Notes: generated by a model from the sequence alone, not told the origin. A stretch of DNA of 64,000 nt from JAUXJB01 sp965226855 (GCA_965226855.1 CBDDEE010000025.1:1-64000); one strand, 5' to 3'; positions 52,185-63,156 are shown, counted from the first letter of the stretch. Numbers and translations: made by a program.

Positions 52185-53699
52185 GTGTCACTCACGGTCG
52201 AGACACGCTACGGACGGGTTCGCGCTGCGGCCGAGCGCGGCGTGCAGGTCTACCGTGGTATCCCGTACGCACGACCTCCCCTCGGCCCGCTTCGACTCCG
52301 CCCACCGCTCCCCCCGGAGCCGTGGAACGGTGTTCGAGAGTGCAGAGAGTTCGGAGCGGCGGCCCCGCAAAACCCGCCGCGGATCCCTTCGCTTTTGGAA
52401 GGGGCCGCCCCCCGCTGGCGCGACGATTGCCTCAGCCTGAACATCTCGACTCCGGGTCTGGACGGCGAGCCAAAGCCCGTAATGGTCTGGATCCATGGCG
52501 GCGACTTCGTCGAGGGCTCGGCGTCCAAGCTCGGACTCACCGGCCGCGCGCTCGCGCGCCGGGGAGACGTGGTCGTGGTCACGATCCAGTATCGCCTGGG
52601 CGCCCTAGGGTTCCTGGATCCGAGCGCGGCCGAGCCCGGCGCCGGCGGCGGGGCCACGAACCTGGGGCTGCAGGATCAGGTCGCTGCACTCGACTGGGTG
52701 CAGCAAGAGATCGATGCCTTCGGCGGAGATCCGGCGAACGTCACGCTGTTCGGCGCCGGCGCCGGCGCCGGCTGCGCGGCCGCGCTACTCGCGATGCCAC
52801 AGGCCCGCAGGCTGTTCCAGCGCGCCATACTGCAGAGCCCGGTCCTGCACGTCTGGGATCGCGAGGCGGCCGGTGAGATCGCCCGCCTCTTGCTCGCGGA
52901 GCTGGGGGTCTCCGCGGCGGGCCTCGCCGAGGTCCCGACCGCTTCGCTGCTGGCCGCGCAGCAGCGTTTGGAGCAGCGCCTAGGCGCCGACGCGGACGGG
53001 TGGGTATTCCGCCCCGTCGTCGACGGTGAGACGCTGCCGTCCGCCCCTCATGCCGCGATCCTCGCTGGCGAGGCAGGAGAACACGACCTCATCGTCGGCA
53101 CCAACCTGGACGAGACGCGCGTTGTCTGCCTCGAGGACCCGTCCGAGCTCAGTCTGAGCGAGGCGGACCTCCAGAGGCGCTGCGCCACCCTCGCCTCCGA
53201 CGAAGCGAGCGCCCGACTCGCCATCGTCACCTACCGCGGTGCCCGGCTCGGCGCCGCGGCGAGCCCGAGCTCCGTCTGGTCCGCGATCGAGTCCGACCGC
53301 CTGTTTCGATACCCAGCCATGCAGCTCGCCCAGGCGCAGGCCGCCACCGGCGCACGCGTGTTCGCCTATCTATTCAGCTGGCCCTCGCCCGTAGGCGGAG
53401 GAGCGCTGGGCGCATTTCACGGGCTCGAGGTTCCCTTTGTCTTCGGCACCCGCCGACACCACGGTCTGCGTCGCTTCGTGGGCGGCGGCGAAGCGGCCAA
53501 GCAACTCTCGCACAGGATGAGCGACGCATGGATCGGCTTCGCGTACGCCCGCGAGCCGAGCTGCCCCGCCCTCGGACGCTGGCCTATCTACGCCGCTCCC
53601 GAGCGTCACACGCTCGTGCTCGGCACCAAGCCCGAGGTAGTCGAGGCCCCCATGGAAGCCGAGCGCGCCTTCTGGGAGCAACTCCGATCGCTCGATTGA
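52185..53699 (+). CDS. Type-B carboxylesterase family protein with altered nucleophile elbow
   Basis: 504 residues. Family segments are YRGIPYARPPLGPLRLRPP, DDCLSLNISTP, VMVWIHGGDFVEGSASKLG (oxyanion hole), LGLQDQVAALDWVQQEIDAF and GGDPANVTLFG. The expected nucleophile GESAG is replaced by GAGAG (residues 190-194), so the catalytic Ser is Gly. The acid GTNLDETR and the His in GALGAFHGLEVPFVFGTRRH remain. It is thus a probable pseudo-esterase or altered by error. The GTG at 52185 is chosen for its GGGAG site and fit to the family N-terminus. Coupled to DUF423 by TTGA. Confidence 0.85.
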   Translation: MSLTVETRYGRVRAAAERGVQVYRGIPYARPPLGPLRLRPPLPPEPWNGVRECREFGAAAPQNPPRIPSLLEGAAPRWRDDCLSLNISTPGLDGEPKPVMVWIHGGDFVEGSASKLGLTGRALARRGDVVVVTIQYRLGALGFLDPSAAEPGAGGGATNLGLQDQVAALDWVQQEIDAFGGDPANVTLFGAGAGAGCAAALLAMPQARRLFQRAILQSPVLHVWDREAAGEIARLLLAELGVSAAGLAEVPTASLLAAQQRLEQRLGADADGWVFRPVVDGETLPSAPHAAILAGEAGEHDLIVGTNLDETRVVCLEDPSELSLSEADLQRRCATLASDEASARLAIVTYRGARLGAAASPSSVWSAIESDRLFRYPAMQLAQAQAATGARVFAYLFSWPSPVGGGALGAFHGLEVPFVFGTRRHHGLRRFVGGGEAAKQLSHRMSDAWIGFAYAREPSCPALGRWPIYAAPERHTLVLGTKPEVVEAPMEAERAFWEQLRSLD

Positions 53700-54052
53700 T
53701 CTGGATCCGGATCGCTGCCGTCTCCGGCGCGCTAGGCGTGGCGGCTGGAGCGCTGGGGTCTCACGCGCTGGAGGCACGTCTCGACCCGGCAATGCTGTCC
53801 GCCTGGGACACGGCCGTGCTCTACCATCTGCTGCACAGCGTGGTCCTGCTGGCGCTAGGTCTCTTCTGCATCTCCTCGCAGCGCAGCGTGCGTCTGCCCG
53901 CGAGCTTGTTCAGCGCGGGCATCCTGCTCTTCTCCGGCACGCTCTATGCGCTTGCCATGTCGGGACCGAGCGCGCTCGGCCCGCTTACCCCACTCGGCGG
54001 GCTGTGCCTGATCGCGGGCTGGCTGTCGCTCCTGTCCCTCCTACGACGCTGA
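53696..54052 (+). CDS. DUF423 family membrane protein
   Basis: 118 residues with four hydrophobic helices: IAAVSGALGVAAGALGSHAL, LYHLLHSVVLLALGLFCISS, SLFSAGILLFSGTLYALAMS and LTPLGGLCLIAGWLSLLSLL. The GAxGSHALE motif at the first helix, H-LLHS and F-SGTLYAL are the DUF423 (YgdD-like) signature. The function of the family is unknown. The TTG start overlaps the esterase stop. Confidence 0.85.
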   Translation: MIWIRIAAVSGALGVAAGALGSHALEARLDPAMLSAWDTAVLYHLLHSVVLLALGLFCISSQRSVRLPASLFSAGILLFSGTLYALAMSGPSALGPLTPLGGLCLIAGWLSLLSLLRR

Positions 54053-54079
54053 GATTAGAATACCGGCAAGGGACACGTC

Positions 54080-55078
54080 ATGAAGACCCTGCGAACTCCC
54101 GACGAGCGCTTCGAAAGCCTTCCCGGCTACTCCTTCGTACCCCACTACAGTGAAGTTCCGGACGGAGAGGGAGGAGCGCTCCGCATCCACCACCTAGACG
54201 AGGGTGCTCCCGACGCCGAGCTCATCCTGTGCCTGCACGGCCAGCCCACCTGGTCGTTTCTGTACCGGAAGATGATTCCCGTCTTCGTCGAGGCTGGCTT
54301 CCGCGTGATTGCCCCCGACTTTGTGGGTTTCGGACGCTCGGACAAGCCGACCGAGCGCAGCGACTACACATACGCCCGACACGTCGCGTGGATGAGTGCC
54401 TGGCTCGAGGGTCTCGACCTGCGCGGCATCAACCTCTTCTGCCAGGACTGGGGCGGCCTCATCGGCCTGCGCCTGGTGGCCGCGTACCCCGAGCGCTTTG
54501 CGCGCGTGGTCGCGGCGAACACAGGCCTCCCGGACGGCGGGGACGCCCCCCCCAGCGCAGCGCCCGCGCTCCACTCCCTCTACGACAGCCTGCCCGTCGT
54601 TAAGGCCAGCGAGCTCTTCGAGCGCTTCCGCGCCAAGGACGGACCCCCCGGCTTTCTCTTCTGGCGCAAGTACTGTGCGGAGTCCCCCGAATTCAGCGTC
54701 GGCGACGTCATGCAAACCGGCGGGGCCTCTGGCAGGCCCAACGACGTGCGGGCCGCCTACGAGGCCCCCTTTCCCGACGCACGCTATCTCGCGGGCGCCC
54801 GCGAGTTCCCGAGCCTGGTTCCGGTCTTCCCCGACGACCCGGAGATCCCCGCCAACAAGAAGGCCTGGGAGAAACTCGCCGCTTTCGACCGCCCCTTCCT
54901 CACGTCCTTCAGCGACGGCGATCCCGTCACCGCCGGTATGCAGAAGGCGCTCCAGGATCGCATCGCAGGCGCCCAAGACATGGAGCACGTGACGATCCGA
55001 GGCGCCGGCCATTTCCTCCAGGAGGACAGGGGCGAAGTGGTCGCCAGAGCGATGATCGACTTCATCCACGCAAACTGA
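54080..55078 (+). CDS. Haloalkane dehalogenase (HLD-I-like)
   Basis: 332 residues, alpha/beta-hydrolase fold. Nucleophile Asp123 lies in FCQDWGGLIGLRL, followed by the halide-binding Trp124. The oxyanion segment is LHGQPTWSFLYR. The catalytic acid is in SFSDGDPVT (about 279-281) and the His is 311 in GAGHFLQED. FVGFGRSDKPTER is typical of the DhlA-like group. It would hydrolyse carbon-halogen bonds, but the natural substrate in such bacteria is often unknown. The ATG at 54080 fits homologues. Confidence 0.9.
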   Translation: MKTLRTPDERFESLPGYSFVPHYSEVPDGEGGALRIHHLDEGAPDAELILCLHGQPTWSFLYRKMIPVFVEAGFRVIAPDFVGFGRSDKPTERSDYTYARHVAWMSAWLEGLDLRGINLFCQDWGGLIGLRLVAAYPERFARVVAANTGLPDGGDAPPSAAPALHSLYDSLPVVKASELFERFRAKDGPPGFLFWRKYCAESPEFSVGDVMQTGGASGRPNDVRAAYEAPFPDARYLAGAREFPSLVPVFPDDPEIPANKKAWEKLAAFDRPFLTSFSDGDPVTAGMQKALQDRIAGAQDMEHVTIRGAGHFLQEDRGEVVARAMIDFIHAN

Positions 55079-55079
55079 C

Positions 55080-55198
55080 CCTGTGGGACCCGGCGCGCGG
55101 GCGACCCTCCCGCGGGTCGGCGACCCACGGGCGCTGACGGCCACCCACATTCGATCGCCTGCGGCTCACTGCGCAGCGCGCCATTGCCGCGGCTTGCG
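55080..55198 (+). repeat. Dispersed structured repeat, long-form copy R7
   Basis: Begins two bases after the dehalogenase stop as CCTGTGGGACCCGG and ends GCCGCGGCTTGC. It carries the same extra hairpin as R6, here GTCGGCG-ACCCACGGG-CGCTGAC, where one G-T wobble replaces an A-T pair. The mid-hairpin has degenerated (TTCGATCGCCTGCGGC). It fills the gap between the convergent dehalogenase and ilvD genes. Confidence 0.8.
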
Positions 55199-55201
55199 GA
55201 C

Positions 55202-56881
55202 CTAGTCCGTCACCGCCCCCAGCGAAGCACTCGACACCAGCTTCGCGTACTTGGCGAGCACCCCCATGCGGTAGTGCGGCTCGGGCGCAGTCCAAGCGCT
55301 GCGCCGGCTCTCGATCTCCGCCATGTCGACGTTGAGCTCGACGACCCGCTTCTTGGCATCGATGGTTACGCTGTCGTTCTCGTGGACCAGAGCGAGAAGG
55401 CCGCCCACCTGGGCTTCCGGTGCGATGTGTCCCACGACCATGCCGTACGTACCACCCGAGAAGCGACCGTCGGTGATGAGCCCGACCGAGTCCCCGAGAC
55501 CCTTGCCGATGATGGCGCTCGTCGGCGTGAGCATCTCGCGCATGCCCGGCCCCCCCTTCGGGCCTTCGTAGCGAATCACCAGTACGTCTCCCGGACGAAT
55601 CAGATCGGCCATGATCGCGTCCATGCAGGCCTCTTCCGAGTCGAAGACGCGGGCGGGCCCGGTGATGGACAGGGACTTCAGCCCGCTGATCTTTGCGACG
55701 GCACCCTCGGGTGCGAGGTTGCCGCGCATGATGGCGAGGTGCCCCTCCCTGTAGATGGGATGGTCGACTGTGGACACCACGTCCTGTCCGGAAGGCGGGA
55801 CCGCCGACACGTCGGCCAGGTTCTCCCCGACCGTCTTCCCCGTCACCGTCAGACAGTCCGGATGCAGCAGATCTGCCTCCAGCAGCATCTTCATGATCAG
55901 CGGGATGCCGCCCACCGCGTGCAGGTCCGTCGCCACGTATTTTCCAGACGGCTTCATGTTCGCGATCACCGGGACGCGCTCGCGGATCCGCTCGAAGTCG
56001 TCGAGCTCCAGCCTCACCTCGGTGGCGTGAGCGATCGCAAGCAAGTGCAAAACTGCGTTGGTGGAGCCTCCAACCGCCATCACCACGCTGATGGCGTTCT
56101 CGAAGGCCTGCCTCGTCATGATCTCTCGAGGCTGCAGGTCGCGCTTGACGAGCTCCATCAGCGCGATCCCGCTCTGCTTCGCGCTCTCGCGCTTCTCGTC
56201 GTCCTCGGCCGCCATGGTGGACGATCGCGGCAGGCTCATGCCCAGAGCCTCGATGGCGCTGCTCATGGTGTTCGCGGTGAACATGCCGCCGCACGAGCCC
56301 TTGCCGGGACAGGCACGTCGCTCGATCTCGAGAAAGTCCGCGTCACTGAGGGTGCCCGCGCCTCGCTCCCCGACGGCCTCGAAGACGCTGACGACGGTGA
56401 GGTCGCGTCCCGCGTAGTGCCCGGGCTTGATCGTTCCGCCGTAGACGAAGAGCGCGGGGATGTTCAGGCGCGCCATCGCGATCAGGGCGCCCGGCATGTT
56501 CTTGTCGCAACCGCCGACCGTCAGAACAGCGTCCATGCACTGTCCTCGACACACCGTCTCGATGGAGTCGGCGATGACCTCCCGGCTTACGAGAGAGCAC
56601 TTCATGCCCTCGGTCCCCATCGAGATGCCGTCGCTGACTGTGATCGTGCCGAAGGTCTGAGGCATGCCGCCCGCGGCTCGGATGGCCGCGGCCCCCTCGC
56701 CCGAGAGCTCGCCAAGCCCCGCGTTGCAGGGCGTGATGTCGCTCTGTCCGCTGGCCACACCGATGATGGGTTTGCGGAAGTCTTCGTCTGCGAAGCCCAC
56801 CGCTCGCAACATGGCGCGGTTCGGTGCTCGGTTCTCTCCCTCGGTGATCAGCTTGCTGTGCGAGTTCAGGTTCTTGCTCAT
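55202..56881 (-). CDS. ilvD: Dihydroxy-acid dehydratase
   Basis: Iron-sulfur dehydratase of branched-chain amino-acid synthesis, 559 residues. The cluster Cys residues are in SDITPCNAGLGEL, TVGGCDKNMPGALIA and PGKGSCGGMFTANTM. Other landmarks are TITVSDGISMGTEGMK, MAVGGSTNAVLHLLAIAHA and VGLITDGRFSGGTYGMVVGH. The ATG at 56881 lies 9 bases after the kinase stop, so they are probably co-transcribed although unrelated in function. Confidence 0.97.
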   Translation of the reverse strand: MSKNLNSHSKLITEGENRAPNRAMLRAVGFADEDFRKPIIGVASGQSDITPCNAGLGELSGEGAAAIRAAGGMPQTFGTITVSDGISMGTEGMKCSLVSREVIADSIETVCRGQCMDAVLTVGGCDKNMPGALIAMARLNIPALFVYGGTIKPGHYAGRDLTVVSVFEAVGERGAGTLSDADFLEIERRACPGKGSCGGMFTANTMSSAIEALGMSLPRSSTMAAEDDEKRESAKQSGIALMELVKRDLQPREIMTRQAFENAISVVMAVGGSTNAVLHLLAIAHATEVRLELDDFERIRERVPVIANMKPSGKYVATDLHAVGGIPLIMKMLLEADLLHPDCLTVTGKTVGENLADVSAVPPSGQDVVSTVDHPIYREGHLAIMRGNLAPEGAVAKISGLKSLSITGPARVFDSEEACMDAIMADLIRPGDVLVIRYEGPKGGPGMREMLTPTSAIIGKGLGDSVGLITDGRFSGGTYGMVVGHIAPEAQVGGLLALVHENDSVTIDAKKRVVELNVDMAEIESRRSAWTAPEPHYRMGVLAKYAKLVSSASLGAVTD

Positions 56882-56890
56882 GCCCGTATT

Positions 56891-58219
56891 CTACCCGGCT
56901 CTAGCCTGGCGGAAGCTACCAGCCCCCGGCTCGCGTCGTCCGCACCAGGGGCAGAAGCGCCAGAACTCGCGCGGGATCGGCCAACGACAGCGTGGGCAGC
57001 GGGCGGGAAGCTCCGGGTGGCTCCACAGGCGACCCGGCTTTTGCTTGCAGACCGAGCAGTAGCGCATGAAGGGCCGCAGCTGTCCGGTGCAGCCTCGACG
57101 GCTACACCTTCGCGTGGCCCTCGGATCCCGGCGCGGCTGGCGGCCGTTGCCCTCGAAGCGCCCCGCAAAGCACCACGGACACGCCGTCCACTCCGCCTGG
57201 ACGCCACGCTCGCAGCAGGGACAGATCAGCCCCGCCGGGGTGATCTCCGCGAACGAGTTCTCGCCGCTTCCGCACCAGGGGCAGAAGGACATCTCCTCGG
57301 CGATGGCGCCATCGCAGCGGTGGCAGCGATACCTCATTCGAAGCGAGCTGCCGTGCAGCTTGCGGAAGAGCTCCGCCTGCACAGCCAGCGGCGAAGGCGC
57401 GGGAGCGCGGGCACGTCGTCGCTTGCGGGGCCGGACGGACCGGACCGCGCTCTCGGCCTTCTCGAACGCACGACGAAACGCGATCGCGTCCGCGTAGCGT
57501 CGGCGCGGCTCGAACTCGCAGGCCTTGCGGAGCACGGCCGTCAGGGGCTGTGGGACCCTGGATACAAAGCGCTTGTGGCCCGGGGGTGGCCAATCGAAGG
57601 GCCAGCTCAACAGCTTCCCGCCGAGCAGCTCGTAGGCGATCAGCCCGAGGGAGAAGACGTCAGAGGAGAGAGTCGGTCGGCCGTACGCCTGCTCCGGCGC
57701 CATGTACCCCAGGGTGCCCGCCTCGGTCAGCGTCTGCTGGGGACCAGCGAAGCGGGAGACGCCGAAGTCTCCCAGTGCTGCGCGACCGTCTGTGAAGATC
57801 ATGATGTTCTCGGGCTTCACGTCGCGATGCATCAGCCGACGCTCGTGGGCGTAGGCTAGACCTGCCGCCACATCGCGCACCACGCGCAGCGCCACGCGCC
57901 CGGAACGCCGCGCTCCCGCATAGGTCGCCAGCGAGGTCCTCGCGAGCTCCGTGACCAGCACGAAGTGTCCGTCCACCCAGTCTGCATTGCGGATGGTCAC
58001 TATGTTCGGGTGGGAGAGCCGACTCGCAATGCGCGCTTCGCGCTCGATCTCGGCGCGGCCATGCTGGTCGACCACAGCAGACAAGATGATCTTGAGCGCG
58101 ACACGACGCTGCTCGATGCTGTCGCGCGCCGCCCAGACGACCGCCGCGGAACCGGTTCCGATCCGCCGCTCGAGACGATACTTACCGAGGCGGACTCCCT
58201 TGCGCAGTCCCGCGGGCAT
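56891..58219 (-). CDS. Serine/threonine protein kinase with four C-terminal zinc ribbons
   Basis: 442 residues. The kinase domain (about 15-265) has the P-loop RIGTGSAAVVWAARD, catalytic Lys in RVALKIILS, HRDVKPENIMIF, DFGVSRFAG and LGYMAPEQAYGRPT. No transmembrane segment follows. The C-terminal half carries four ribbon-like Cys pairs: CHRC...CPWC, CPCC...CPWC, CSRRGC...CSVC and CPRC...CPWC. Kinases of this kind resemble forkhead-independent regulators but their clients are unknown. The ATG at 58219 was chosen; a TTG at 58234 is possible. It is 34 bases after the MaoC gene and 9 before ilvD. Confidence 0.88.
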   Translation of the reverse strand: MPAGLRKGVRLGKYRLERRIGTGSAAVVWAARDSIEQRRVALKIILSAVVDQHGRAEIEREARIASRLSHPNIVTIRNADWVDGHFVLVTELARTSLATYAGARRSGRVALRVVRDVAAGLAYAHERRLMHRDVKPENIMIFTDGRAALGDFGVSRFAGPQQTLTEAGTLGYMAPEQAYGRPTLSSDVFSLGLIAYELLGGKLLSWPFDWPPPGHKRFVSRVPQPLTAVLRKACEFEPRRRYADAIAFRRAFEKAESAVRSVRPRKRRRARAPAPSPLAVQAELFRKLHGSSLRMRYRCHRCDGAIAEEMSFCPWCGSGENSFAEITPAGLICPCCERGVQAEWTACPWCFAGRFEGNGRQPRRDPRATRRCSRRGCTGQLRPFMRYCSVCKQKPGRLWSHPELPARCPRCRWPIPREFWRFCPWCGRREPGAGSFRQARAG

Positions 58220-58253
58220 GCGCCCCCCCACCAACCGGGCTGGCTCGCGCCGA

Positions 58254-58733
58254 TCAGGCGTAGATCAGCCTCGTGAGAAACTCAGCCACACAAGCCGGCT
58301 TCGGCTCTCCCTCGATCTCGACGCTGACCTTCTGCTTCAGCTGAATCGTATTGGGCGCGACCTCATCGGCCGACACGAACTCCCTGCTGGCCCGTACCCG
58401 GGAATCCACCTTGACGGGGGAGGGGAAGCGCACGCGGTCGAGCCCGTAGTTCACGCCCATGACCAACCCCTCGTAGGCCTCGGGCGCAGCGTTGGGAACG
58501 CTCTGCTGGAGAAAGGGAAGCAGCGAGAGGGTCAGAAAGCCGTGAGCGATCGGCACCTTGTACGGCGACAGCTGCGCACACTTCTCGGGGTCCACGTGAA
58601 TGAACTGGTGGTCGCCCGTGGCATCGGCGAAGAGGTTGATCTGACTCTGATCCACCACGTGCCACTCTCCAGGACCTTCGATTTCGCCGACATGCATCCG
58701 AAAGCGCTCCACCGCCTGCTCGAGCTTGGCCAT
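58254..58733 (-). CDS. MaoC-like (R)-specific enoyl-CoA hydratase family protein
   Basis: 159 residues, single hot-dog fold. The hydratase 2 motif DQSQINLFADATGDHQFIHVD (split here as DQSQINLFADATGDHQ and FIHVDPEKC) has the catalytic Asp and His. AHGFLTLSLLPFL is the second half of the signature. It would hydrate 2-enoyl-CoA or act in fatty-acid or polyketide routes; the ACAD pair 8 kb away may belong to the same metabolism. The ATG at 58733 was chosen. Confidence 0.92.
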   Translation of the reverse strand: MAKLEQAVERFRMHVGEIEGPGEWHVVDQSQINLFADATGDHQFIHVDPEKCAQLSPYKVPIAHGFLTLSLLPFLQQSVPNAAPEAYEGLVMGVNYGLDRVRFPSPVKVDSRVRASREFVSADEVAPNTIQLKQKVSVEIEGEPKPACVAEFLTRLIYA

Positions 58734-58822
58734 AAATCTCTCCTCAGCACAGGAGCTTAACCGCGAAGACGGTCCCGTCGCCAGCCTGGCCCCACCCCCG
58801 CGCGAGCGGGTATGCTCGGAAC

Positions 58823-59176
58823 ATGAGCGAGCTTGTCCTCTATCACAACCCTCGCTGCTCCAAGAGTCGTGCCGCTCTCGCACTGCTCCAGGAGCGCGGG
58901 GTCGCATTCGAGCTGGTCGAGTACCTCGAGACGCCACTCCGCCGCGAGGACCTGGAGAGCCTCCAGCGCAAGCTCGGCATGCCGCCCTCGCAATGGGTCC
59001 GCAGCAAGGAGGAGGCGTTTCGGGAGGCCGGGCTTTCCGAGCAGAGCACGGAGGCGGAGATCCTCGACGCGATCGCGGCCCGCCCGATCCTGCTCGAGCG
59101 GCCGATTCTCGTGCGCGGGGAGCGTGCCGCCATCGGTCGACCCACCGAACGACTGCTCGAGCTCCTCGACGCGTAG
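58823..59176 (+). CDS. ArsC/Spx-family arsenate reductase (glutaredoxin-dependent type)
   Basis: 117 residues, thioredoxin fold. LVLYHNPRCSKSRAALALLQ has the redox Cys with the CxxS pattern of ArsC. ELVEYLETPLRREDLESLQR and RPILLERPILVRGERAAIGR (Arg ligands) are conserved. No arsenite pump or ArsR is adjacent, so detoxification is assumed from family only; YffB-like members have other roles. Confidence 0.88.
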   Translation: MSELVLYHNPRCSKSRAALALLQERGVAFELVEYLETPLRREDLESLQRKLGMPPSQWVRSKEEAFREAGLSEQSTEAEILDAIAARPILLERPILVRGERAAIGRPTERLLELLDA

Positions 59177-59222
59177 TAAGATACAGGCGGATAAAAGCGC
59201 GATTCGCCGCAAGAGGAGCGAA

Positions 59223-59672
59223 ATGGACGAAGACAGGGTTAAAGCGATCGTAAACGGCATGAAGTTCTTCAGCGGGAAGGGCGAGATGGCGATCGACGAG
59301 ATCGCGATGATTCAGCCCGGCCTCGCCCGGATCATGCCGGAGATCGGCAACCGCGCCTGGAAGCTCTACTACGCCGCCAAGGCCGAGAACTGGCCCAACG
59401 CGATGTACCAGTGGAAAGAGGCCGTGAAGCTGTTCGAACTCGGGGCGTACTCGCGGCCGAAGTACGAGGAGGCGATCGAGGAATATCTACGCGACGACTG
59501 GGCGGTGCTGGAGATCGCGATCAAGGAGCAGAAGCTCGATAAGTTCCTCGAAGGATTCGACCAGTGCGTTGACTCGGCCAACGCGTGGCACGACAAGAAG
59601 GACAAGCCCTTCATCCGCTGGAAGGTGCCCGACCAGCCGCCTCCCGACCTCGATCTGACGCCGCGAAAGTAA
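59223..59672 (+). CDS. Uncharacterised small helical protein
   Basis: 149 residues, not recognised. The ATG at 59223 has a good AGGAG site. The protein is rich in Trp, Tyr, Lys and Glu with heptad-like helices (AWKLYYAAKAENWPNAMYQW, KEAVKLFELGAYSRPKYEEA, IEEYLRDDWAVLEIAIKEQK) and a Pro-rich tail ending DLTPRK. No signal peptide or membrane helix. It resembles a four-helix bundle. It follows arsC by 46 bases on the same strand and converges with the DAHP synthase. Confidence 0.75.
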   Translation: MDEDRVKAIVNGMKFFSGKGEMAIDEIAMIQPGLARIMPEIGNRAWKLYYAAKAENWPNAMYQWKEAVKLFELGAYSRPKYEEAIEEYLRDDWAVLEIAIKEQKLDKFLEGFDQCVDSANAWHDKKDKPFIRWKVPDQPPPDLDLTPRK

Positions 59673-59674
59673 GG

Positions 59675-60790
59675 CTAGAAGAGATAGCGCTGCCGGAGCT
59701 TGAGGCGCTCCTCGTACGTGCTGCGCACGAGCTCGGCATCTCGGATGAAATACTCGAGCTCCGGGAGCAGCAGCGCCTGAGGACCGTCGCACAGCGCTTC
59801 CTCGGGCTTCGGGTGGACGTCTACGATGACCATGTTCGCACCGGCAACGATCCCCTGCGCGGTAGCGTGGACGATGTCGAGCACCCCGTCGGGCGCGGTC
59901 TCGCGCTTTCCGACCGAGTGCGACGGATCGATACAGACCGGGAGCCGCGTGAGCCGCTTGACGACGGGCACGTGCGCGAAGTCGACGAGGTTGCGGTGCG
60001 GGTCGCCCAGGTTCGTCTTCATGCCGCGCAAACAGAAGATGATTTTGTGGTTGCCACTCGAGGCGACGTACTCGACCGCGTTCAGGGATTCCTCGAGCGT
60101 CACGCCCATCCCGCGCTTGAAGAGCACGGGGTAGTCCTGCTGCGAGCCTACGACCTTGAGCAGCTCGAAGTTCTGGGCGTTGCGCGTGCCGATCTGCAAT
60201 ATCACGCTGGTCGGCTCTCCGGCCGCCTGGAGCGCTTCGTGGATCTCGTCTACCTGCCCCGCGTGAAGCACCTCCATGGAGACCACGCGGATCCCGTACT
60301 TGCCGGCAAGGTCGAACAGGTAGGGGAGGCACTCCGCGCCCCGCCCCTGGAAGTCGTAGGGACTCGTGCGCGGCTTGTACGCGCCGGCTCGCGTGGTTTC
60401 GATACCGAGCTCGTGCAGCGCACGGAACGTGCTCTCGACGTTCTCTAGCGTGTCAACGGCGCAAAGTCCGGGGAAGATGTGAAAACTCTCCTGATTGAAG
60501 TGGACACCGTTGTGCTCGAAGCCGACCTCCTCGGCCTGTCCCTCGTGACGCCCGATCGAGCGGTAGCGCACGCGGATCCGGATCACGCGCTCGACCGCCG
60601 AGAACTCCTCGAACTGCTCCTCCGAGAGCGTTGCCGTGGAGCCGAGCAGGTAGACCTCGGTCAGAGAGCGTGCGGCACCCTGGATCGCACGTACCTCCGT
60701 ACGCACGTCTGGGTAGCTCTCCGCCATCCGGACGACCTGCTGCACGTCGTCCGAGTCCGGGAGAACATCTGACTTCATCACGATGATCAT
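59675..60790 (-). CDS. aroF: 3-deoxy-7-phosphoheptulonate synthase (type I-beta)
   Basis: First enzyme of the shikimate pathway, 371 residues. An N-terminal ferredoxin-like (ACT-type) regulatory domain (VMKSDVLPDSDDVQQVVRM to about 75) precedes the barrel. Catalytic signatures: RAGAYKPRTSPYDFQGRGAE, KYGIRVVSMEV, LQIGTRNAQNFELLKVVG, VLFKRGMGVTLEESLNAVEY, FCLRGMKTN and CIDPSHSVGKRE. The last correspond to metal-binding His and Asp positions. The ATG at 60790 is next to the divergent TonB-receptor start at 60868. Confidence 0.93.
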   Translation of the reverse strand: MIIVMKSDVLPDSDDVQQVVRMAESYPDVRTEVRAIQGAARSLTEVYLLGSTATLSEEQFEEFSAVERVIRIRVRYRSIGRHEGQAEEVGFEHNGVHFNQESFHIFPGLCAVDTLENVESTFRALHELGIETTRAGAYKPRTSPYDFQGRGAECLPYLFDLAGKYGIRVVSMEVLHAGQVDEIHEALQAAGEPTSVILQIGTRNAQNFELLKVVGSQQDYPVLFKRGMGVTLEESLNAVEYVASSGNHKIIFCLRGMKTNLGDPHRNLVDFAHVPVVKRLTRLPVCIDPSHSVGKRETAPDGVLDIVHATAQGIVAGANMVIVDVHPKPEEALCDGPQALLLPELEYFIRDAELVRSTYEERLKLRQRYLF

Positions 60791-60867
60791 GGCTATTGAA
60801 ATATATCCGCTTTCCGGGGCCCCGTCTCTTCGCGCCCTCTCGCTGTGATAGGGTGCCGCGCTCGGCC

Positions 60868-62997
<2,130 letters not shown>

Positions 62998-63156
62998 CGG
63001 TATCCCGTCAACGGGGGACGAAGTCTGCCGGGATTCCGTCGGTAAGATCTGCCGGGCGGAAAGTCCCCCCTGGCTCGCGCGTGTCCACCGGCGCTGCTCC
63101 GTGCCCACGGCGGACCAAGGCCGAGCGGAGGCACACGGGTTGCACTGCGCGACTGC

